64,000 nt of DNA from Ancylobacter amanitiformis (lineage in GTDB: Bacteria > Pseudomonadota > Alphaproteobacteria > Rhizobiales > Xanthobacteraceae). Location of the stretch: contig NZ_JAUSVR010000005.1 of the NCBI RefSeq assembly GCF_030814815.1, positions 186,001-250,000 of the forward strand, read 5' to 3'. Positions 57,874 through 64,000 of the stretch are shown here, piece by piece (position 1 is the first letter of the stretch; each line of letters starts with the position of its first letter). The position numbers and the translations under genes were made by a program. The notes under the pieces are model-generated. The model saw only the letters and a program-made list of their open reading frames with translations. It was not told the origin of the DNA and ran no database searches.

Positions 57874-59035
57874 GGAGAGGCTCCGCGAGGCTTTCATAGA
57901 CGGCGAGATGGGCGCGGGCGGTGGCCGTCCAGTCATGGCGGGCGGCGACCACCGGGCCCTGCGCGGCAAGGCGCGCCGCGAGGGCGGGATTGAGCGCGGC
58001 GGCCAGCGCGTTGGCGATCGAGCCGGAACTCGTCGGATCGCACCACACCGCCTCGTCCGCGCCGATATGCTCGGTGAAGGGCAGGATGTGCGAGACAACA
58101 GCCGGCACTCCGCACGCCATCGCCTCCAGCGCGACGAGGCCGAAGCCTTCCGTCACCGGGGGGAAGGCGAGCACATCGGCGAGCCGATACAGCGCGGGCA
58201 TGTCGGCTTGCGGCAGCGGGCCGGTGAGGATCACCGCCCCGGCGGGCAGGCCGCTCGTCGTCAGCGCCGCGGCGAAGCGTTCCCGATAGGCATGGTGATC
58301 GAGCACCGAGGCGCCGCCGGCAATGATGAGCTGGGCGCCCGGGTGCAGCGCCCGCAGCGCGACGAAGGCATCGAGGATACGCACTGTGTTCTTGCGCGCC
58401 TCCACGCCGCCGACGCTGAGCACGATCGGCCCGCCACCAAGGCCGAGACGGGCGGCGAGCCCGGCTTCCCTTCCATCCGGCAGGGGCGAGAAACGCTGCC
58501 GGTCCACACCGTTGCCGACCAGCGTCGCGCGGGCCTCGAACGTCTCCAGCAGCAGATCCTGCCAGAGCCGGCTGACCACGAAGTGCCGGTCGGCGGCGAT
58601 GATCGCCTGCCGCTGCAGCGCCATCAGCGCGGGATCGGCGAAGGTGTCGACATGGTGCACGGTGCGCGCGAAGCCGGCGATCCACCCGCGCGCCTTCAGC
58701 ACGGCCAGCGCGTTGCCGGAAATGCCGTCCTGCGCGTGAAACACGTCGAAGCAGCGGTGCGCCGGAGCTTCGAAGTAATCTACATAGTCGGCTATTCGAA
58801 TGCGCACCATCTCGGTGACATCCGTCCCGACGGGAGAAGCCGGCACGCTTGCCGTGCCGCACAGGGTGGGGCGGAAGAAGCCGGCGCCCTTCGCATCCGG
58901 CGCGTGCACCACCACCTGGTGGCCAAGGCCGGTGAGCGCGTCCGCGAGTTCCAGCGCGTGCACCACGCCGCCGCGCGGATTGGTGGAATGGGCGAGGATG
59001 GCGATGCGCAGCGTCCCGCTCGGTGCGCGCCTCAT
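57866..59035 (-). CDS. Glycosyltransferase family 4, MSMEG_0565 type
   Basis: A 389-residue GT-B glycosyltransferase. LRIAILAHSTNPRGGVVHALELADAL forms the N-terminal acceptor domain, and VGNGVDRQRFSPLP with PIVLSVGGVEARKN starts the donor domain. FPPVTEGFGLVALEAMACGVPAVVS contains the EX7E-like nucleotide-sugar motif. It suggests that the cluster makes a glycosylated product or intermediate. It overlaps both neighbours by 4-8 bp. Confidence 0.92.
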   Translation of the reverse strand: MRRAPSGTLRIAILAHSTNPRGGVVHALELADALTGLGHQVVVHAPDAKGAGFFRPTLCGTASVPASPVGTDVTEMVRIRIADYVDYFEAPAHRCFDVFHAQDGISGNALAVLKARGWIAGFARTVHHVDTFADPALMALQRQAIIAADRHFVVSRLWQDLLLETFEARATLVGNGVDRQRFSPLPDGREAGLAARLGLGGGPIVLSVGGVEARKNTVRILDAFVALRALHPGAQLIIAGGASVLDHHAYRERFAAALTTSGLPAGAVILTGPLPQADMPALYRLADVLAFPPVTEGFGLVALEAMACGVPAVVSHILPFTEHIGADEAVWCDPTSSGSIANALAAALNPALAARLAAQGPVVAARHDWTATARAHLAVYESLAEPLHA

Positions 59036-60036
59036 GCGGCATTCTCCCGCGGCGCGGCGCCCGGCCCGCAGCCGATGAGCGGGCGGGTGGCGAAATCCCA
59101 GATGGTCTCGCGCGCCCCGGCATTGACCACGGTGACGCGGCGGTCGGCGGTGAGAGTGCCGATGCGGTCGCTGGCGATGCCGCGCGCCTGGAAGGCGGCG
59201 AGGATGGCCGGCACATGGGCGGGCTGGGCGGAGAGGAGGTAGCCGTAGCTGGGGAAGCTCATCAGCCAGCGGGCCGGGTCGACGCCCTCCGGCGCGGGCA
59301 CGCGGGCAAGCTCGATCTCGACACCGACGCCGGAGGCTTCCGCCAGCATGGCGCTCGTGCCGACCACGCCGCCCTGGCTGATATCCTTGGCGGCGCGGGA
59401 GAGCCCGCTTTCCGCGATGAAGGGCAGCAATTCCAGGTCGCCGCGCAGCTGGTCGGCGGAGGCCTCGGTGGCCGCTTCCCAGTTGGAGAAGGGTTCGCGG
59501 TAGCGCCCGCGCAGGTCGATGGCGGCGATCAGCGTCTCGCCCGGGCGGGCGTCAAAGGAGGTGAGCAACTTTTTCGCGCGGCCGAGAATGGCCACCGAGA
59601 GTTGGCCGCGATCGGTGGAAAGATTGGTGTGGCCGCCGACAATCGGCACGCCGAAGCGCTGGGAGGCGGCGCGCAGCCCGTCCAGCACCGGCGCGGCGCC
59701 CTCCTCGCCGTCCGCCCACACCGCATCGACCACGGCGAGCGGGCGTCCGCCCATGGCGGCGATGTCGGAAATATTGACCATTACCCCGCACCAGCCGGCA
59801 AACCATGGGTCGCCGGCCACGAAACGGTTCATGAAGCCCTCGATGGCGAGGAGCAGGAAGCCATCGCCATCGGGGATCGCCGCGCAGTCGTCGCCGACCC
59901 GGATCGCGGCCCCCCCGCCAAGGCCGAGCCGGGCGGCGGCGAGGCCGATATCGGCCTTGGCCATCATGCCGGCCGCGCCGCGCAGCGTGGCGGCAAGGGC
60001 CTCGAACGCGGCGGCCGAGAAGGGGGAGGTGCTCAT
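59032..60036 (-). CDS. AIR synthase-like protein, sll0787/MSMEG_0567 type
   Basis: A 334-residue PurM-like protein. The ATP-binding domain has IRVGDDCAAIPDGDGFLLLAIEGFMN and VNISDIAAMGGRPLAVVDAV, the C-terminal domain has AAKDISQGGVVGTSAMLAEASG. Family members such as PurM, SelD, ThiL and HypE use ATP to activate a carbonyl or phosphate group, so it may activate an intermediate in this pathway. In mycobacteria the counterpart is fused to the GNAT domain; here they are separate genes with one base between them. Confidence 0.92.
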   Translation of the reverse strand: MSTSPFSAAAFEALAATLRGAAGMMAKADIGLAAARLGLGGGAAIRVGDDCAAIPDGDGFLLLAIEGFMNRFVAGDPWFAGWCGVMVNISDIAAMGGRPLAVVDAVWADGEEGAAPVLDGLRAASQRFGVPIVGGHTNLSTDRGQLSVAILGRAKKLLTSFDARPGETLIAAIDLRGRYREPFSNWEAATEASADQLRGDLELLPFIAESGLSRAAKDISQGGVVGTSAMLAEASGVGVEIELARVPAPEGVDPARWLMSFPSYGYLLSAQPAHVPAILAAFQARGIASDRIGTLTADRRVTVVNAGARETIWDFATRPLIGCGPGAAPRENAA

Positions 60037-60037
60037 G

Positions 60038-60610
60038 TCAGGCCGCCCTCCGCATCGACGCCGAGCCGGCCAGCGCTGCGCGCGCCTGCGCGTGGAAGCC
60101 GGTCTCGGCGTCGGCGATCGGGGGATAGAAGGCAAGGTCCGCCTGCATGAGGGCGTGCGGGCGGCCGTGCCGTTCCGTCTCCTCGATGAGGTTCCAGTGC
60201 AGGCGGCGGAACAGCAGGGCGTTCTGGCTCTGCACATGCGCGAAGAAGGAGGTGGCGCCGCGCGCATGGGCGGAGGAAACCGCGAGCCGGATCAGCGCCG
60301 CCCCCAGCGCGCCGACCTTGCGATACGGCGCGGCGACGGCGAGGCGCGAGCCCCACCAGATGCCGGGCGCGGATTCATGGATGCGCACCGTGCCGACCAC
60401 ATCGTCCGCCATGACGCCCAGCAGGGAGAGCGCGACGATGGGAATGGCGACGTCGTCGAGCGCGTCGCGGTCGTCGCTGCCGAACAGGCCCTGCTCCTCG
60501 CAGAACACCTGTCGGCGCAGAGCCGCGGCGCAGCGGCGCTCCCAGGTCGCGGTGGCGAATTTCACCTGGAAATCGGCGGCGATGAAGGGGCGGAACGGTT
60601 CGAACATCAT
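60038..60610 (-). CDS. GNAT N-acetyltransferase, sll0786/MSMEG_0567 type
   Basis: A 190-residue GNAT-fold protein. RRQVFCEEQGLF, VVGTVRIHE, GSRLAVAAPYRKVGALGAALIRLAV (acetyl-CoA loop region) and FFAHVQSQNALLFRRLHW are the cluster-specific signatures. The acceptor is unknown. The ATG at 60610 overlaps the radical SAM stop as ATGA. Confidence 0.9.
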   Translation of the reverse strand: MMFEPFRPFIAADFQVKFATATWERRCAAALRRQVFCEEQGLFGSDDRDALDDVAIPIVALSLLGVMADDVVGTVRIHESAPGIWWGSRLAVAAPYRKVGALGAALIRLAVSSAHARGATSFFAHVQSQNALLFRRLHWNLIEETERHGRPHALMQADLAFYPPIADAETGFHAQARAALAGSASMRRAA

Positions 60611-61758
60611 GAACAGCCGCCCTGAGCAGAGTTTTGCCTCTCATAGGTCGACAGCGCCGAGCAGGCGCCGCATTTGGCGCAGCCCGCCTTGACGTCGATG
60701 GATTTGAGGCCGGTGGCGAGCAGCATTCCCGCGAGCGGGCCGAGGATGGAATTCATGAAGGCGGGCGAGGGCGTCGGGTGGCTCTCCAGCGGCGTGCCGG
60801 AGATCGGCACGAAGGGCACCACGAAGGGATAGACGCCCATGCGGGTGAGCCGGTCGCAGATTTTCAGGATGTCCTCGCGGCTGTCGCCGAGCCCGGCGAG
60901 GATGTAGGTCGAGACCTGCCCGCGCCCGAACACCGGCACGGCGGCCTCGAACGCCCCAAAATAGCGCTCGACCGAGACCTGCGCCTTGCCGGGCATGATC
61001 GCCGCGCGCACTTCCTCGGTGCAGGCTTCCAGATGCATGCCGAGCGCGTCGGCGCCGGCCGCGTGCATCCGCGCGAACCAGGCATCGTCGTCCGGCGGCT
61101 CGCACTGCACCTGGATGGGCAGGTTCACCGCCGCCTTCACCGCCGCCGCGCTCTCGGTAAGGATTGCGGCGCCGCGATCCTTACCGGGCGGGGTGCCGGT
61201 GGTCATCACCATGTGCTTCACGCCATCGAGCTCGACGGCGGCTTTCGCCACCTCCGCGAGCTGCGCCGGGGTCTTGCGCTCGATGGTGCGCCCGGCCGCC
61301 AGCGACTGCCCGATGGCGCAGAACTGGCAGGTCTTGGTGCGGCTCTGGTAGCGGATGCAGGTCTGCAAGACCGTGGTCGCCAGCACATCGCGGCCATGCA
61401 GCACGGCGATCTTGGAATAGGGGATGCCGTCGGCGGTGCTCAGCCCGTAGAATTTCGGCTGCAGCGGGAACGACACCTCGCCCAGCACCAGCCCGTCGCG
61501 GCTGATGCGGCTGCGGCCATAGGCGTCCGGCTTCTCCACCAGATATGGGCTCTCGAAGGCCGGCGCGGTGTGCACCGGCACCATGACGGTCATGCCGTCC
61601 AGCGTCAGCGCCTTGTGGTCCGAAGGCCCGGCGCCGCCGCGCCGTGAATCCGCGCCGGCTCGGGGATCAACCAGCCGCACCCCGTAGGACTGCAACTCGT
61701 TGATCAGGTGCTCGGTCGGCATCGGCTGGAGATCGGTTGCCGGATCCATCGGTTTCAT
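60607..61758 (-). CDS. Radical SAM protein, MSMEG_0568 type, with CX9CX2C cluster motif
   Basis: A 383-residue radical SAM protein. The SAM-cluster cysteines are atypically spaced: Cys134, Cys144 and Cys147 in [18 protein letters not shown] (CX9CX2C instead of CX3CX2C). The C-terminus has a second cysteine group CAKCGAC (about 360-366) and a terminal GGC, suggesting an auxiliary Fe-S cluster. ATG at 61758 has GGGAG 8 bp upstream; a GTG at 61767 and ATG at 61713-61722 are alternatives. The start lies 92 bp inside the nitrilase frame. The reaction is unknown. Confidence 0.92.
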   Translation of the reverse strand: MKPMDPATDLQPMPTEHLINELQSYGVRLVDPRAGADSRRGGAGPSDHKALTLDGMTVMVPVHTAPAFESPYLVEKPDAYGRSRISRDGLVLGEVSFPLQPKFYGLSTADGIPYSKIAVLHGRDVLATTVLQTCIRYQSRTKTCQFCAIGQSLAAGRTIERKTPAQLAEVAKAAVELDGVKHMVMTTGTPPGKDRGAAILTESAAAVKAAVNLPIQVQCEPPDDDAWFARMHAAGADALGMHLEACTEEVRAAIMPGKAQVSVERYFGAFEAAVPVFGRGQVSTYILAGLGDSREDILKICDRLTRMGVYPFVVPFVPISGTPLESHPTPSPAFMNSILGPLAGMLLATGLKSIDVKAGCAKCGACSALSTYERQNSAQGGCS

Positions 61759-62749
61759 CGGTCGCACTCCCGTAGCTGGTGAAGGAGGGAGCGGCCTGCT
61801 GCGTCGCCAAATTCATGGGGACAGCCGGCCGGTTGTCTAGATGCAAGCTGAGCAGTTCCGGCCGCGCGTAATGGCCGACCGAATCCATCATCCGCTTGCG
61901 CTTGGTGATCAGCGCCATGTCGAGATCGGCGATGAGGATGCCCTCGCCGGAGGTCAGCGGAGGCACGACATGGCTGCCCTCGGGCGAGATGATCGCCGTC
62001 ATGCAGCCGCCGGTCAGCGCGCGGCGCAGCTTCTCCTCGGGCGAGATGCGGGCGATCTGCTCGTCGGTCAGCCAGCCCGTGGAATTCACCACGAAGCAGC
62101 CGGATTCCAGCGCGTGGTGGCGGATCGTCACCTCGATCTGCTCGGCGAAGATCGGCCCGACCAGCGAGCCGGGAAACTGCGCGACGTGGATTTCCTCGTG
62201 CTGCGCCATCAGCGCGTAGCGGGCGAGGGGGTTGTAGTGCTCCCAGCAGGCCAGCGCGCCGACGCGGCCGACGCGCGTGTCGACCACTTTCAGCCCGGCG
62301 CCGTCGCCCTGGCCCCAGATCATCCGCTCATGGAAGGTGGGGGTGAGCTTGCGGCGCTTGAGGGCCAGCGTGCCGTCGGCGTCGAACACCAGCTGGGTAT
62401 TGTAGAGCGAGCCATGGTCGCGCTCGTTCACCCCCAGCACCACCACGACGCCGAGGCGGCGGGCGCTGGCCGCCACCACCTCGGTCACCGGGCCGGGGAC
62501 GACCACCGCATTCTCATAGAGCCGCAGATGCTCGGCGCCGGTGAGCACCGGGGGCAGGACAAAGGAGAAATAGGGGTACCAGGGCACGAAGGTCTCGGGA
62601 AACACCACGAGTTCCGCGCCCTTGCCCGCCGCCTCGTCCAGCGCGGCGAGCACGCGGGTGAGCGTGCCCTCCAGGCTGTCGAGGTCGGGCGCGATCTGCA
62701 CCGCGCCGACGCGCACGACCCGTTTTTCCGCGATTCTCTTTCCGGCCAT
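61667..62749 (-). CDS. Nit6803/NitC-family nitrilase
   Basis: A 360-residue nitrilase with the catalytic triad Glu52 (FPETF), Lys133 ([11 protein letters not shown]) and Cys167 ([13 protein letters not shown]). It hydrolyses a nitrile to acid and ammonia or an amide. The close relation to the cluster's nitrilases (Nit6803 of Synechocystis, NitC of Pseudomonas) is based on neighbours and motifs. Its C-terminal ~40 residues after [13 protein letters not shown] are low-complexity, overlap the radical SAM gene, and may not be conserved. In NCIMB 11764-type cyanotrophs the homologue is needed for growth on cyanide, as I recall. Confidence 0.95.
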   Translation of the reverse strand: MAGKRIAEKRVVRVGAVQIAPDLDSLEGTLTRVLAALDEAAGKGAELVVFPETFVPWYPYFSFVLPPVLTGAEHLRLYENAVVVPGPVTEVVAASARRLGVVVVLGVNERDHGSLYNTQLVFDADGTLALKRRKLTPTFHERMIWGQGDGAGLKVVDTRVGRVGALACWEHYNPLARYALMAQHEEIHVAQFPGSLVGPIFAEQIEVTIRHHALESGCFVVNSTGWLTDEQIARISPEEKLRRALTGGCMTAIISPEGSHVVPPLTSGEGILIADLDMALITKRKRMMDSVGHYARPELLSLHLDNRPAVPMNLATQQAAPSFTSYGSATDETDGSGNRSPADADRAPDQRVAVLRGAAG

Positions 62750-62784
62750 TGCAGCCTCCTCGGATGCGGTGGAGACCCGGACGC

Positions 62785-63267
62785 TCAGAGCGTCCAGGTA
62801 TCGAGGATGAAAGCGTTGTCGCGGCGGTGCAGGAGGATGATGTCGAGCACGTCGAGCGGGCTGACCGGGATGATGCCGGGGATCAGCGCGCCCTCGCCAT
62901 GCCCGTACAGCGCCTGCAGGGCGAAGCGGCAGGCATAGACCTTGCCGCCGTCATTGAGGATCTTCTCGATGCGGTTGTTGAAGTTCAGGTGGCCGGGAAA
63001 GGCCTCGTCGCCGAGCTTGGGGAAGCCGCGCTGCACGCCGAGCGTGACGCCGGGGCCATAGAGCAGCACCGAAGTCTCGAACCCCTTCTGGATCAGGCGC
63101 GAGGCCTGCAGCAGGTTGACGAGGCCGATCGAGCCCTCGAAGGCGACGGTGTGGAAGGTGATGAGCGCCTTCTCGCCGGGGGCGGCTTTGACGTCCTCGA
63201 ACTTCTTGTCCTCAAAGTCGACCAGAACGTCGCCCTTCTGATGGGCGGGGACGGTGATGGTGGCCAT
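62785..63267 (-). CDS. MSMEG_0572/sll0783-type nitrogen-starvation response protein
   Basis: A 160-residue protein with a DsrE-like fold. [42 protein letters not shown] and [29 protein letters not shown] are typical. In Synechocystis the sll0783 homologue responds to nitrogen starvation and its loss reduces PHB, as I recall; the molecular function is unknown. It is the first gene of the nine-gene operon, 35 bp before the nitrilase. Confidence 0.93.
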   Translation of the reverse strand: MATITVPAHQKGDVLVDFEDKKFEDVKAAPGEKALITFHTVAFEGSIGLVNLLQASRLIQKGFETSVLLYGPGVTLGVQRGFPKLGDEAFPGHLNFNNRIEKILNDGGKVYACRFALQALYGHGEGALIPGIIPVSPLDVLDIILLHRRDNAFILDTWTL

Positions 63268-63661
63268 GTCGCTCTCCTAAGGTGAAACGGGGCCGGCAGC
63301 GCTGCCGGGTCACGCCATCTGGAACTGCAATCAATGTGCCAATTGATGGAATGCAAAAAGAATCAGCAAAACAGTCAAATTGCATTCAAATATACATTCA
63401 ATCCGGGATCGCTCGCCGATTCCGACCTGTTGAAACTCTGGGCGGGCGCGCAGCGAACAGGCAGGGTTTTGCTTGGTTTGCGGGCAGCTGACAGGAATAG
63501 CTTCGTACTCTTCCTGATGCAGCAATTGTTGGACCAGGGGTGACATGCCACCTCTGCAACATTATACAGTCAATTATGCCGTGCATGGATGGCGCGGGAC
63601 CGGAACGCCACGCCGAAGCGCGGCCGCCGTTGCCGCGAGCAAGACAGGAAGACCGACTGCG
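63268..63661. promoter_or_regulatory. Divergent control region of the nitrilase operon and mocR-type gene
   Basis: This 394-bp gene-free region is much richer in A/T than its surroundings between about 63330 and 63412, which marks it as regulatory. ATCAAT at 63330-63335 and ATTGAT at 63342-63347 form an inverted repeat around GTGCCA, 63-80 bp upstream of the first operon gene. CATTCAA recurs as part of GCATTCAAATATACATTCAAT near 63382-63402. These are candidate binding sites for the divergent MocR-type regulator, but no consensus is known to test against. Confidence 0.55.
63521..63536 (-). promoter_or_regulatory. Candidate sigma-54 promoter of the nitrilase operon
   Basis: Read on the minus strand, TGGTCCAACAATTGCT has the GG-N10-GC spacing of RpoN promoters (consensus TGGCAC-N5-TTGCW). 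It would start transcription about 240 bp before the first gene of the operon. A nitrogen-responsive role for the cluster makes this plausible, but the -24 half deviates from consensus at two positions and it is a by-eye match. Confidence 0.35.
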
Positions 63662-64000
63662 ATGGCCGACTGGACGCCCGACCTCTCCCGTTCCGACAAG
63701 CCGCGCTACCTCGCCATCGCCGACCTGATCGGCGAGGACATCCGCAGCGGCCGCCTCGCCATTGGCGACCGGCTGCCGCCGCAGCGCAAGCTGGCGAGCC
63801 GGCTGGATATCGATTTCACCACCGTGGCGCGCGGCTATGTCGAGGCGCAGAAGCGCGGCCTCGTCGAATCGCGCGTGGGGCAGGGCACGTTCGTGGTGGG
63901 TGCGCCGCGCCCGCGGACGCGCGCCGCCACACCCGCGCGGCCCACCGCCGTCGACCTCTCGATGAACCTGCCGCCCGAGCCGGACGATCCGGCCCTGATC
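63662..64000 (+). CDS. GntR-type MocR-like regulator (5' part only)
   Basis: The first 113 residues of a gene running off the window. The GntR winged helix reads RYLAIADLIGEDIRSGRLAIGDRLPPQRKLASRLDIDFTTVARGYVEAQKRGLVESRVGQGTFV. SMNLPPEPDDPALI follows, where a class-I aminotransferase-like domain begins in MocR/PdxR proteins. It probably senses a PLP or amino-nitrogen compound and controls the divergent nitrilase operon. Without the rest, a short GntR with a different effector domain is less likely but possible. Confidence 0.85.
   Translation, partial: MADWTPDLSRSDKPRYLAIADLIGEDIRSGRLAIGDRLPPQRKLASRLDIDFTTVARGYVEAQKRGLVESRVGQGTFVVGAPRPRTRAATPARPTAVDLSMNLPPEPDDPALI

Overview
The window reads as a chromosomal segment of a high-GC alphaproteobacterium of the order Hyphomicrobiales (Rhizobiales). 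The evidence is gene content and order: ppsR/hemE flanking a probable replication origin, hemE-hemJ-rho, mnmE-mnmG-rsmG-parA-parB, hrcA-grpE, a his cluster interrupted by a DUF2628 gene, and Hsp20-DUF1150. A family such as Xanthobacteraceae is plausible but is inference only. Most of the sequence is dense core genome with many 4-bp ATGA/GTGA gene overlaps. I saw no tRNA, rRNA, CRISPR array or insertion sequence.

Layout. 1-5.7 kb: tail of an OlsB-like acyltransferase, a small heat-shock protein with its DUF1150 partner, glutathione synthetase, and the conserved yraN / rsmI / LpoA-like trio. 5.9-13.2 kb: hemW-rdgB-rph facing hrcA-grpE, then a secreted protein of unknown function, alkB and coaA. 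13.4-19.2 kb: hisE-F-A-H-(DUF2628)-B divergent from hslVU. 19.2-27.1 kb: an XRE regulator, an Smr protein, mltA, a Tim44-like protein, secB and dnaQ-coaE-aroE-maf-ppsR. 27.06-27.36 kb: probable oriC. 27.4-43.6 kb: hemE, hemJ, rho, a YyaL-type thioredoxin-fold protein, mnmE, mnmG, rsmG, parAB, holA, lptE and leuS. Four parS-type palindromes lie at 19.25, 34.73, 34.78 and 36.92 kb. Origin, parS sites and parAB together make this the replication and segregation centre of the chromosome.

43.7-55.3 kb is more accessory: a membrane diguanylate cyclase, the PLP-homeostasis protein YggS, an L,D-transpeptidase-like protein, an orphan OmpR-type regulator, a lone cyclic-nucleotide-binding protein, arfB, an FAD monooxygenase gene broken by one extra base, a YghU-type GST, a metallo-beta-lactamase-fold protein and an EmrAB-type efflux pair behind a C10 tract.

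55.36-63.27 kb is one tight nine-gene minus-strand operon. It is the Nit1C-type nitrilase cluster (MSMEG_0572-like protein, Nit6803-family nitrilase, atypical radical SAM protein, GNAT, AIR-synthase-like protein, glycosyltransferase, MSMEG_0570-like protein, flavoprotein) ending in an LnmK-like (Pnap_2097-type) double-hotdog protein. A divergent MocR-type regulator, cut by the window end, and an AT-rich intergenic region with a possible sigma-54 element control it. Clusters of this type have been linked to cyanide assimilation and nitrogen starvation, but the pathway product is unknown, so this is the most interesting system here.
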